Source of the DNA: Okapia johnstoni
Lineage: Eukaryota; Chordata; Mammalia; Artiodactyla; Giraffidae
DNA: 64,000 nt
NCBI GenBank assembly: GCA_024291935.2
Contig: CM044308.1
Coordinates: 118,446,501 to 118,510,500, forward strand
Reading direction: 5' to 3'
Of the stretch, positions 25,272 through 34,800 are shown piece by piece. Numbering within the stretch: the stretch's first letter is position 1; every line of letters starts with the position of its first letter. The notes beneath the pieces are model-generated. The model had not been told where the DNA came from and did not search any database. It worked only from the letters and a program-made list of their open reading frames with translations. The position numbers and the translations under genes are program-made.

Positions 25272-25488
25272 GTATGTTGTCATTGTTTAGTCGCTAAGTC
25301 GTGTCTGATTCTGCAATTGCTTGGACTGTGGTCTGTTAGGCTCCTCTGTCCATGGGATCTCCCAGGCAAGAATATTAGAGTGAGTTGCCATTTCCTTCTC
25401 CAGGGGAATCTTCCTGACCCAGGGATTGAACTCGCATCTTTTATGTCTCCTGTATTAGCAGGTGGATTCTTTACCACTGAACCATGTA
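25272..25488 (-). repeat. Bov-tA SINE
   Basis: TAGTCGCTAAGTCGTGTCTG through GGTGGATTCTTTACCACTG. Confidence 0.9.
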
Positions 25489-25721
25489 TGACCATGAAAA
25501 CTGCATTCTAGGGCAATGTCTTCCTTCTACCCCAGTCTCTCTGTAACTGACCACTGCAATGAACCTTCCCTGAGCCTTAAATTAAGACCCACATGACTGG
25601 AGATTAAGTGTTAGGATTATTCAATAGGAACTTCAAGATAATTAGCTGATTAAAACATAAAAAGCCTCTCGGATACTAAAGACTAGAGAAATAGAAATAA
25701 TTTTAAGGAAAGCACCAGCTT

Positions 25722-25835
25722 AGGGCCTTCCCTGGCAATCCAGTGGTTAAGACTCCAAGCCTGACTGCTGGGGGGCATGGGTTCAATCCCTGGCTGGGGA
25801 AACAAGATCCACATTCTGTGTGGTGTGGCCTCACC
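25722..25835 (+). repeat. CHR-class short SINE
   Basis: CCTTCCCTGGCAATCCAGTG head, GGTTCAATCCCTGGC box B, GTGGTGTGGCC end. Confidence 0.85.
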
Positions 25836-28029
25836 AAAATGGAAGAGTAAACCAAGAAAAAGGAAAGGAGGTATACAGACACCAGGATCCAACACAGGAC
25901 AGCAAAGGAAGTCTCTAGGACAGCAGCTAGGCTTTAAGCACAAGGGCAAAAGGTACAGATTGGAGCAGTCCAGAAGGCTCCAGGAAATGCTTTTTTTCTA
26001 ATATGGTGAACTGAGTGAACATCTGAGGTATATTAACATATGGAATAGATTAAACATTTGGTGGCAACTCTGGAGGTTGAATTATAGTAAATAGAAACCT
26101 ACACAAATAAAAGCAATTAATAAGGAAATATTTAAGAGGAAATAAAGTGTACAGGAAAGGGAAAGTAATCCTATTAATAGTATATTAAATAGCTTAGCTG
26201 AGAAGAGAACTTACAAAGGCCTAATATATAAACAGTTAACAACTATCTCTAAACAAAATTAAAATATACACATACTAAGAAGAGAAAATGGGAGGACAGG
26301 AGCACATATGTGTGTGTTGCGGACTGGTAGCAGTGTCAAAAAAAAAAAATTCAAGTGCTCGTCATATTATTTTAAGACATAAGGACCAAATTAATAAATT
26401 TAAAGTGTTCAAAGTATTGGCTGATGGCTACAGGAAAACAGGTTAGATGAAAACTGGGAGAGAGAATAACAGTACTATTGTTTCTATAACAAGCCCTGTA
26501 AAATCATTTGATTTTAAATTATGTGTGTATATCATTGTGATGAAGATTAAAACTAAAAGATTAAGAGAAAGAAAGGCATTAGCCATGAAGTGTAAGGAAA
26601 ATAATCTTAAGACTTTTTTTTAAAGCTATTCGTAAAATTTAGTTTAAAATCGTTTGGATTATTTACAACCGATGAGAACACTCTATATGTTGATGTGAAT
26701 TTTATTCTCGGCTTCCAAAGTAACTCTGTACAACACCTGAAGCCCGTAAGTTTCCAACTCTAACCTCACATCCAGCAACAGAATGATATTTGTCACTATG
26801 GATGAAAAGTATATGAATACCAATGTATAAAAATAAATTGGAAATAAATAAATCTCTTTCCAAAAAATCACTTCACGAACAAAATTACTAAATACTATAT
26901 ATTACTAAAAGACATTCTTAAGAGTTCATAAACACAATCCTGACTGCCATTCTAGTCTCTTAATGACTACTCAGGAATGTACATTATTAGATTAAATACC
27001 TGAACTAAACATACAAAATTACATAATAGTTTTAAAGATGCCATGTTTTTAACTACAATTCAAAACCTTTAGCAATTTTTTTCAGACATGGGGAAATTTG
27101 TAAATAGTCTTTCCAGGCTGAGAGGAAAAGAGGTTGACAGGAAAGGGATGACAGGATCCCATCTGAATTTTATGATTACACTGGCTGCTATGTAAAACTA
27201 GGAAACTATGTAAAACTAGCAAGAGATGATGGCAGCTGAGCAGTAGCAGTGAAGATGCGCAGAGTTAACAGACTGGACTAGATAACAAACTAGGCAACAA
27301 ACTTTAATTGGGCATAAGAGGATAGGTCAGATGGTGAAAGAGAGGAAGTGAGGATGTCTATTCATTTTTGGCTTTAGGAATTGTGTTGGAATAGTGGTGC
27401 CATTTACTGTCACATGGACGACTGGGAGAGGCCTAGCTTGATAGAAGAGTCCTTCTCAAAATGCAATTTCTCTAGACCCTTTTACAAGTTATTAGGAAAA
27501 GGCAAGACACCACAGCAGACCTTAAAAGCTTTTTTCTGCAAGGCATAAGATGTTAACACAATCTAACTGTATAAAAATGAAACAGAAGGAGAACCTCTGT
27601 AACACCTCACAGTTTTGCTCCTAAAGCAGACCAGTATCAAGGACTCCAACCATCATCAATTTTCCTGAACCTTGTTCACAAGATAGTGATAAACATGGGA
27701 TTTCTCTAAAATAAAGAGAGCCTTATATTAATATTAAATTCCTAATAAAAATGAGTGACAAGGGAAGGCCTTCATCTTTCAATGGATGGGTCTTCTAACA
27801 GAAGGCCTCTGACTATAACAGTAAATATCATAAAGCTGGTTTTGTCAGGTTTGGGGGTCAGTAATCAACTATCTACCTCCGACCTCCAAGAGCTCTTTCT
27901 TAGCAGAAGAAAGGAAAGAGGCTGAGTGGGTGGCCCAATTTAAACACAAATATCATGAAGCCCAAAAGGTAAAAACAGAAGCATAAACAAGCCCTGAAAA
28001 GAGAAGCTATGCTTTCTGGAAACGATATG
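25836..28029. other. Mostly unassigned; L2-like minus at about 27120-27450
   Basis: The 27120-27450 part (GGTCAGATGGTGAAAGAG, GTGGTGCCATTTACTGTCAC) resembles antisense L2. The rest carries no supported gene or family; A-run at 26338. Confidence 0.5.
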
Positions 28030-28240
28030 GAAAGAACTGTCATCAACAGAGATATACTATATAGCACAGAGAACTCTACTCAATTTCCTGTAATAACCTA
28101 AATGGGATAGGAATCTGAAAAAGAACAGATATATGTATACATGAATACTGAATCACTTGGCTGTTCACTGGAAACTAACACAACATTATAAATCAACTAT
28201 ACTCCAATAAAAAATTTTTTTAATGTAAGATATAATTTAA
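28030..28240 (+). repeat. L1 3' end fragment
   Basis: TATATAGCACAGAGAACTC, GAAACTAACACAACATTATA and AATCAACTATACTCCAATA match the bovid L1 3' terminus. Confidence 0.85.
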
Positions 28241-28828
28241 AAAAAAGAACTGTCAGTCCCATCTTAGCCTTCTCAGTACCACCATCAAACCACCAACTTT
28301 TAATTCATAAATAAAAATCTCTCCACCTCAGCAGTTGGCTAACAATGGAGTTTAAACTCTCAGCATTAAACTCTAGTGTTCCAAAAACAGATTTTCTACA
28401 GCCACAGCAACAAAAATAATCACCTTCCTAACTCTTCCAGTGACCTATCATAAAATCAAGGGCCAAAAACCTTCCTTGTCTCCTGAGAAAACACCTGGCT
28501 ATAAGCTGGTCACAATATTCCCAACTCTAAGGAACTTACACATCTTTCTGGAAGGCAACCCTGAATGCTGTCACTGTGAAGTCTCACTAACAGAGCACAA
28601 AGGCAAACAATGAACAAGAAAAAACAAACAACAGCTGTCCAGTTTGGTAAATGGGGAGGTCATTAACGGTCAAGTGATGTCACCTCATTCTGCTCATCCC
28701 CCCCCAAATCCAGGGTTCACTGGTGTATTTATCTCCTCTTTGTCACTGACACTCCATATGGAGTGTCAAAGTGGAGATTATGAAGAACAGTATCTTTGTA
28801 ACTACTTAGGTGACTACATATAAGCAAA
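28241..28828. other. Unassigned
   Basis: No supported feature; short inverted ACTCCATATGGAGT near 28749. Confidence 0.5.
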
Positions 28829-29140
28829 ATAATCCAGTGGCTAAGACTCCATGCTCCCAATGCAGGGGTGCGACCCCATGGACTGTAGTCCGCCAGGCTC
28901 CTCTGTCCATGGGGATTCTCCAGGCAAGAATATGGGAGTAGGTTGCCACACCCTCTTCCAGGAGATCTTCCCAACCCAGGGATCGAACCCAGGTCTCTCA
29001 CCGTGCAGGTGGATTCTTTAGCCACCAGGGAAGCCCCCCACCAATGCAGGCAGGTAGGTTCAGTCCCTGGTCAGGGATCTAGAGCCCACATACTGATCTA
29101 GAGCACACACACTGCAACTAAGACCTGGTACAGCCAAATA
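28829..29140 (+). repeat. CHR-class SINE interrupted by Bov-tA
   Basis: Left part AATCCAGTGGCTAAGACTCC to CCAATGCAGG, right part resumes at GCAGGTAGGTTCAGTCCCTGG and ends GTACAGCCAAATAATTTTT. Confidence 0.85.
28867..29040 (-). repeat. Bov-tA SINE inside the CHR SINE
   Basis: GGTGCGACCCCATGGACTG through AGCCACCAGGGAAGCCCCC. Perfect 10-base target duplication CCAATGCAGG at 28857-28866 and 29041-29050. Its 3' end is truncated. Confidence 0.92.
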
Positions 29141-31224
29141 ATTTTTTTTTTAATTGCTGTTTTTCTCCTTTACATATAATAACAGTTGGTGAGGCATACT
29201 TGCAAAAGGCTAGACCTACCATTCCACATTAATCTAGAGAGTTCACTGGTAAATTTAGCAAATTTCGATGAAGGCAAATTAGTGTCTTAATAAAAGAGAA
29301 CAGTGCATCCCAGAAAGTACCAACTGTGAAATTCAATTTCCATTTACACAATGATATGTTATACTAAACCAGCTAACATCACATCAGGCTTAGTATAATA
29401 CTAATGAAACTTTAATATTAATACTATAAAACATGAAGGATAAAATCTTGGTTGAGGAGTCAATGTCTTAGAGCACATTAGGATTGGTGGGTAAGCAAAA
29501 TGAGAAATTCTGCAATCTTCAACTATTACATGCTTAATTATTCCACCAGCAAACACAATGACCTTTAAGTGCTAAACTCTTTAACAAACAATTATTGAGC
29601 ATATACTATGAAATGAGTATGATGGCAGGGCACTTCCAGGTCACCAAATACTCCCACACACTTTGCACTCCCACAGCACTCCCTCCTATAGTACTGTAGC
29701 ACTTAATATATTGTGTGTTATTTATAAATTTAATACATAAAACATTTAGAAGATATTATGCCCATTATCAAATAAACACAAAAAAGAACCTTAAAATAGA
29801 ATTCCTAATAGTGTATTCCCACCTCCCATGGATAGTCCCACATACACTTTGAAGTATACACTGTATATTTCAGTGGAGAGCACTGACCCAGGTTATGAGA
29901 GGGGGTCTCAGTCATCTCCGTTCCTTCAACGTCTAAATTATAGCCAATGCTCCGTAAAAATTTGCTGAACGTAGGAGCAAAGAGACACTTCAAAACATGA
30001 ATCCACAACAAAATTTTCTGACATCACCTAGCTGCTTAGTCTAATATAACTGTCAAATTCTACTCAAAGAAGACTGGAAGAAATTTACCCACTGTATTGT
30101 ATTACCACAATTTAAAAGCTAAGGACAATTTTAATTTAGCCAATTCTTACTTTAAAAAAAAAAAAGTCTTATAATTCTGTTTCCAGAATGAGGCAAGGAA
30201 AGGAGGAGCATGAAAAAAGAATTCAAGAACTGGAGAAGATATTCTGAGTTCTGAAATGCTCTAAACTGCAACTCCTTCCATTTTTTTTTTTTTTTAATGC
30301 TATGCTCCAAGCATTTAGAACACATTTTTACGAATACACGGCCACAAGCTTAAGATGCAATAAATAACTGAAGTAAAGAGATGCAGAATTTATCTGTCAA
30401 AATTTTCACTATCCATAAAGTGTAGTAAGTACATTACACTTTAGATAATATACGCAATTTAACTAGAGTCAAGCCGTCAAGGGAAAGCTTGTGTTCTATT
30501 TAAGAAAGATAGAGATACAAGCCAAAAATAAAAGCTACCACTAATACATCTCCTTTGGAAAAAAAAAAAAAGGTTAAGGTATACTTTAAGAAAACTATTA
30601 ATTTTTATTAAGCTGATATACAGTGTAGCTAAAATAGTATCCAAAAGCAATCTAATTTCTAGAGCTTCTGAAATGTAAACAAGTCACTAGACCGCCCTTT
30701 CACTCATGTCCAGTAGGTGTTATCTGTCATTAACATAACACTGCATTTCCAAGGCCCCATTCTGCAAGATAAACAGCCGGTAACTCCATATTTGAAGGTA
30801 GCAATAAGTACTTGAATTTTTTTTTAACACCACCTAATTATAGTTAGGCATTATTTAGGGCTCACTACTTTTAAGTAAAGCCAAGCATGTCGATATTTCA
30901 GTAGTTTGTCAAGATAGCTTTTTACTTGTACAGTGATTCATATAACACACATTGTGTATTTGTCCTATCACCCTCCCCATTCACCTTATACAATATAAGC
31001 AAGCAGCTAAGACTAACAGATGTAAGTTTTAGTACCTATTTAGATTATTCACAAGCCTCAAAAAAGTTCTCAAACTATTTTCTAGCTCTATCAAAAGCTT
31101 TATAAATTCCTCTACAAACTTACTAAAAAAATTCTATATCAAAGTCTGACATTTAACAAACAGTATCACATTCAAAAGAACTACCCACTTTATATTTTTA
31201 TTTATTTAAAAAGCTCATCTCTTC
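29141..31224. other. Unassigned AT-rich intron
   Basis: A weak L2/MIR-like trace near 29580-29640 (CAATTATTGAGCATATAC). Several T/A runs. No gene. Confidence 0.5.
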
Positions 31225-31375
31225 TCAATGTTATGTGGCACCCTAGATGGGAGGGGAGTTTGGGGGAGAATGGATACAGGCACATGTATGGCTGAGTCCT
31301 TTCCCTGTTCACCTGAAGCTATCACAACATTGTTAACTGGCTATACCACAATACAAAATAAAAAGTTGTTTTTAA
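31225..31375 (+). repeat. Bovine-type L1 3' end
   Basis: ATGTTATGTGGCACCCTAG, GGGAGGGGAGTTTGGGGGAG and CCTGAAGCTATCACAACATTG through AATAAAAAGTTG match the recent bovid L1 3' UTR. Severely 5' truncated. Confidence 0.9.
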
Positions 31376-32273
31376 AAAAAGCTCCTGGTTTACATTTAGA
31401 AATGCTGTTTTATCAACTTGCTTCTCTTTCTTGCCTTAATTTTCCTCTGCAGCAAAAATGATAAAACATAAATTCATTCAAACAAGTTAAATAAGATTTT
31501 AACAAATATTTTGCTACCTCTTTAAATATGTTTTAAAATTCAACAAGCAGACACTTTCTAACAAATTGAACAAAGACCTTCAGTCAAATCAGTTTAAAAT
31601 ACACCAACTGTTAATTTCTTTTATATTTACAAAGGTAGAATCTTATTTCATGTGAGGTTAGAGTTAGATACAAGTTTAATTTCAGAATTCCTGAATGTCA
31701 GCTAAATCACCCTCAAACTTAAACTAAATACCTCTAAACCTTGAAGCTGCAAATCAGTTTGAAGTCCTCTTTCACGCCATGTAAGCCATTGCTTAATTGA
31801 GGCCAGACCTGTCAGGCTCAACAGCATCCCGGAAATGACTAGCCTACTAGAGCTGGAAACACATCAAGAATTTGGAATATTTCTCATATTGAAGCAAGGA
31901 AAAAAGTTCAAGCGAGATTGCCCATAAGAACAATCAGTATACTGTTCCACAGGGTGAAAAAAGACCTAAAAGGCGTATTTTTGTTATTCTAGTCATTTCA
32001 CAAGAATATATCAAAATTCTGTATGTAACTTCAGGTGATGGCCCACTGAACTTAACCCTTTCCTTCCAACATACGAACAAGAGTTTCTTACTAAATTCTC
32101 ATATTGAATGCCTGTCTTGTAATCTCGTTTTTTCCTTCAGCTACTAACACCATCACCTGGAGCATGGCTGGCTTCTTGACTTAGAAACCTGTTAACAATA
32201 ATGCCTAACACCTATGCTGCTTAATGGTTTTTTTTTTTTTACTTTTTACCAAGAAATACAAGCACAAGAGCAA
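31376..32273. other. Unassigned intron near the promoter
   Basis: No repeat recognised; repeat-free except a T-run at 32228. Confidence 0.5.
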
Positions 32274-32329
32274 GCGTGCGCGCGCGCGCGCGCGCGCGCG
32301 CACACACACACACACACACACTCTCTCTC
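32274..32329. repeat. (CG)n(CA)n(CT)n microsatellite with Z-DNA potential
   Basis: A tract of 23 bases of pure alternating C and G (32278-32300), preceded by GCGT, runs directly into (CA)10 and a short (CT)4, giving about 48 bases of uninterrupted purine-pyrimidine alternation. It lies about 1.1 kb inside USP32 intron 1 from the start codon. Confidence 0.95.
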
Positions 32330-33199
32330 CTCAAATCCCAGTCATGAAAAATTAAGTCACATTCCGGCCATAAACTGAGCAATAGACACTTCCAGTTAGC
32401 GTGTGCTTTAGTGATCATGGACAGTGGTATCAGATTAAGTGGTAGGGGGGGTTGGGGCTGTTAACAACATACTGTGCACCAGAGCCAATAAGCAGCAGGC
32501 TAGAACTGGCAGCAAGAAGGCCGGTCTCTAAAGGGAGCTATAACACAATATCAGAATGCTGGATTTCCGAATGCCATTTTATGGGGAGGGAGAGGAGGCG
32601 AACTGGGGATCAAGTGCAATGAAAGGTTCTGATCAATGTCTGAGGCGATGAAACCGAAGACAAGGTCTTGTGCCAACACCAGCTGTCCAGTCTCATCTCA
32701 CCTCAAACACAACTCAATTTCAGGTCGTTCTCATCAAAGTCAGCCGCTCAAAGGGTGAGGGGGTGGCAAGCAGTGGATGGTGACAGCCCCCCAAGAGACT
32801 AGCAAAAAGCCCTTGGAAACGGCAGAGACGGCACACAACTGGAAGGGACTTCTGCTAGCGAACAGAGAGCATTGCAGCCGCCTTCTCCCTGCCTTCCAGC
32901 CAGGGCTGTTAGGTATGAGGTTAGGATGTCGCTGGAGGGTTTATGAACGAGTGATAGAAGGAAATGGCAGTAGAGGGTAAGAGGGGCTGGAAAGGGCTGG
33001 TGCCACCCAAGGAAAAAGGGGAGGAGGACTTCCCTGGACACATCCAGGAGAACAACGCCACCAGACAGCACGGTCAGCGCCCTGCCAGCGCCTGACACCC
33101 CTCTCTCTGGGAAAGCTTCGCCCCCGTCCACACGATCCCAATCCCCAAACACTGCTCCCACCCGACCCTGCTCCCCAGCAAAAATCCCCATCGTGGCCT
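32330..33199. other. Repeat-free start of intron 1
   Basis: No interspersed repeat seen for almost 1 kb next to the CpG island, which may mark regulatory sequence. The plus and minus frames here (for example 32799-33323) follow GC composition and have no domain. Confidence 0.5.
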
Positions 33200-33323
33200 C
33201 CTTTCCCTTCCGCCTCAGGCGCCCCACGTCCTCAAGCTCCCCTCCCCTTCCCCGGTCACCCACCCTCCGGGCGGCCCGTCGCCGGCCTCCCCAGCAGCTC
33301 GCCGAGACCCCTCCCCCCCTCAC

Positions 33324-33381
33324 CTCTCCTCAGCGCCTCCTCGTAGCTGAGGAATCCGATCCGTGACTCCTTGGCGCCCAT
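33324..33381 (-). CDS. USP32: USP32 first coding exon (partial gene; continues beyond window)
   Basis: The minus strand reads ATG at 33381-33379 and gives MGAKESRIGFLSYEEALRR plus one base of the next codon, then a GTGAGG splice donor at 33323-33318 (phase 1). I recognise this as the N-terminus of USP32, where the next residue is Val, which fits the leftover G. USP32 is a large cysteine deubiquitinase of the ubiquitin-specific protease family, with N-terminal EF-hand-type region, DUSP and USP domains; it acts on endosomal, Golgi and lysosomal membranes, with Rab7 and LAMTOR1 reported as substrates. The N-terminal Met-Gly is compatible with N-myristoylation (inference). The start codon has A at -3 and G at +4, a strong context, and lies in a CpG island. 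Only 19 of about 1,600 codons are here; catalytic domains lie outside the window. Not a pseudogene on this evidence: the donor is intact and the setting is promoter-like. Confidence 0.9.
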
Positions 33382-33392
33382 GCTCCCTTCAT
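33330..33392 (-). other. Upstream ORF overlapping the USP32 start codon
   Basis: An ATG at 33392-33390, 11 bases upstream of the USP32 ATG and in another frame, opens a 20-codon frame (MKGAWAPRSHG...) that ends at TGA 33332-33330, 49 bases inside the USP32 coding exon. Its context is moderate (G at -3, A at +4). Such an overlapping uORF usually lowers translation of the main frame; whether it is used is inference. Confidence 0.6.
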
Positions 33393-33413
33393 CCCCTCGG
33401 CTGGGGGTCGGAG

Positions 33414-33439
33414 CCCGCTCTCGCCCCCACCCCCCTCCC
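33414..33439 (-). promoter_or_regulatory. G-quadruplex motif in the USP32 5' leader
   Basis: On the minus (mRNA-sense) strand there are four G runs, GGG-A-GGGGGG-T-GGGGG-(7 bases)-GGG, matching the canonical G3+N1-7 rule. It lies about 33 bases upstream of the start codon and would be in the 5' UTR, where RNA quadruplexes can slow scanning. Confidence 0.6.
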
Positions 33440-33502
33440 GCCTTCTCCTCGGCGTCCCTGGCTGACGGTGTCGGCGTCCCCCGGTCCCCACCTCCCCCAA
33501 CA

Positions 33503-33553
33503 CTAACAAGTGCGGCTTCTGCCCCGGCGGCTCCTCCCGGCCGCCGCCTCCAT
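33503..33553 (-). other. Short uORF in the USP32 5' leader
   Basis: ATG at 33553-33551 opens a 16-codon frame, MEAAAGRSRRGRSRTC, ending at TAG 33505-33503. The context is good (G at -3, G at +4). It matters only if transcription starts upstream of 33553. It is arginine-rich simply because the region is GC-rich. Confidence 0.45.
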
Positions 33554-33558
33554 GCCGA

Positions 33559-33568
33559 ATCACGTGAC
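33559..33568. promoter_or_regulatory. CLEAR-like E-box at the USP32 promoter
   Basis: ATCACGTGAC contains the palindromic TCACGTGA core and matches 9 of 10 bases of the CLEAR consensus GTCACGTGAC bound by TFEB/TFE3/MITF; USF and MYC/MAX bind the same core. The position near the likely start site favours function. Confidence 0.5.
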
Positions 33569-33570
33569 CC

Positions 33571-33695
33571 GCTCCCACCCCGCCCCCTTCCCCTCCCTCT
33601 TACTCCGCCCTTCTCCTCTCTCCTCCCCTCCCTTCCCTTCCCCCCTCCTCCTCACGCCCTCTTCCCGCCCCCTCCCTCCCGCCTGCCCCGCCGAG
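33571..33695. repeat. Homopyrimidine/homopurine tract upstream of USP32
   Basis: About 120 bases are almost entirely C and T on the plus strand (G and A on the minus strand), made of short CCCTCC and CCTTCC units with few interruptions. Such tracts can form triplex or i-motif structures and bind SP1/MAZ-type factors. Confidence 0.7.
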
Positions 33696-33950
33696 GGTCA
33701 CCTGACCCGAGGCAGGGGATTGTTCCGGGTAATGGCCGCAAGGGGCCACCCACTCCGCCCCGCCTCACGTCTGCCGCGCGCAGGGGCGTAGGGGCGGGGC
33801 CAGACCCTCCACGTAACGCATCATCGCCACCTTTCAGCCAATCCGAAGCCGCGAGGCCCAGGGGCCTCCGCCCGCCTGAGGGGAGGTGACTTCCGGGGCT
33901 CTCGAGGCCGTCCTCCCGCCCACAAGTTCTGGCACTCGCTGGGTGGGGTC

Positions 33951-34439
33951 GTAACCCTTGACGGTTGGTCTGGCTGTGTCCCAGAGCCGTCTTGAAAGAG
34001 AAATGGAATCTTAGGGAGCCGGGGTCCGAGGGGTGCGGTTCGTGAGAGAAAGGAATGGGCAGAAGAGGCATTCCTGACGTTAAGGACATTTTTGATTAGG
34101 AAAGAGTTGTGAAAGGAAAGGAGACTCAAGGGTTTCACTAGAGAATTCTCCAGCCTAGTCGAGTGATTCTTAAGGAAAGTGACTCTTGTGACAAAATTTA
34201 GAACATCTTCCTTTTCGCTTTATCCCATCCCCCGCCCCGTTGACGCTGGATTTTCTTTCACTTACGCAGAGCCGATTTGCCCCTGGGCGCATCTCCTGCT
34301 CTGCGCCTGCCTCTGGTACAGCCTTTGGAAGCTGTTGTGCAAAAGCTTAGTTTATCTGCAAGAGTTGCTCCCTGCCAGAAATGTGAGAGTTACAAGACTG
34401 ATAAGAGAGTTCCTTGTTCCTTGCGCTTTTCTTTACTAT
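33951..34439. other. Upstream flank of the CpG island
   Basis: Falling GC content. No divergent exon recognised; frames at 34179-34451 and 34277-34582 lack any domain. Confidence 0.5.
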
Positions 34440-34800
34440 TTTTTGTGTTAAAATATAAATTTGCCGTGCTAATCATTTTTAAATATCTGAAGAGCAGAAT
34501 CACACAGTATTTCCCTTTTTGTGATTGGTTTATTTCATTTAGCATAGTGTCCTCAAGATCTGTCCATGTTGCAGCACAGTAGCAGTTTCCCAGGTTTACC
34601 ATGTGATCCAGCACTTTCGGTTGTGACTATATACCCAAAAGAATTGAAAACCCGGACAGGAACAGATATTTAACATATCCGTGTTTATAGAACATTATTC
34701 AAAATAACCAAAAGGTAGAAGAAATGCAAGTGTCCCATCAACTGGCAGATGAATAAGTAAATATAGTATATGCCTACAATGGAATAAATTCAGTTCCTTG
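34440..34800. repeat. Old L1 fragments, two orientations
   Basis: 34440-34590 resembles antisense L1 (TTTATTTCATTTAGCATAGTG, AGATCTGTCCATGTTG); 34610-34800 resembles sense L1 (TATACCCAAAAGAATTGAAA, CATCAACTGGCAGATGAATA). Arrangement suggests an inversion or two copies. Confidence 0.65.

Larger units (their letters stand above)
1..33317 (-). other. USP32: USP32 intron 1 (start of intron; 3' end outside window)
   Basis: Everything left of the exon 1 donor at 33323 should be intron 1 of the minus-strand gene. I looked for the expected exon 2 continuation (peptide beginning VTDVELKRL) and for any long conserved open frame and saw none. The interval is AT-rich and filled with L1, BovB, CHR and Bov-tA copies and decayed DNA transposons. 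A small exon or an intronic small RNA gene could have been missed by eye. Confidence 0.75.
33500..33900 (-). promoter_or_regulatory. USP32: USP32 core and proximal promoter (TATA-less)
   Basis: No TATA box is seen. Motifs include an E-box TCACGTGA at 33560-33567, a palindrome GGGTCACCTGACCC at 33695-33708, an NRF1-like GCGCAGGGGCG near 33778, a GC-box GGGGCGGGG near 33791-33799, CCAAT at 33838-33842, and an ETS site (ACTTCCGG, i.e. CCGGAAGT on the minus strand) at 33889-33896. This CCAAT plus GC-box plus ETS set is typical of broad CpG-island promoters. The transcription start is inferred to lie around 33550-33700; it cannot be fixed from sequence alone. Confidence 0.65.
33200..33950. promoter_or_regulatory. 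USP32: CpG island over USP32 exon 1 and promoter
   Basis: GC content and CpG frequency rise sharply against the AT-rich flanks, with frequent CG dinucleotides from about 33200 to 33950 and an abrupt return to AT-rich sequence after about 34100. It spans the first exon, its donor and the upstream promoter, as is usual for a housekeeping gene. Edges are estimated by eye. Confidence 0.85.

Noticed and set aside
1..33317. USP32 exon 2 or an intronic H/ACA scaRNA (SCARNA20 is reported in human USP32)
   Set aside because: I saw no VTDVELKRL coding segment and no convincing H/ACA hairpin pair; a covariance-model search would be needed to decide.
32799..33323. 174-codon minus frame next to USP32 exon 1
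   Set aside because: It lies 3' of the exon 1 donor, in intron, with composition-driven residues and no domain.
33371..33889. 172-codon plus-strand frame across the CpG island
   Set aside because: Proline- and serine-rich translation of GC-rich promoter DNA, begins at a non-ATG codon and overlaps the USP32 exon in antisense.
33652..34138. Minus frames upstream of USP32 as a longer N-terminus
   Set aside because: They do not join the USP32 frame and lie in promoter sequence; the MGAKESRIG start is the family start.
34179..34582. Possible divergent first exon opposite USP32
   Set aside because: No domain, no clear donor, and it runs into an old L1.
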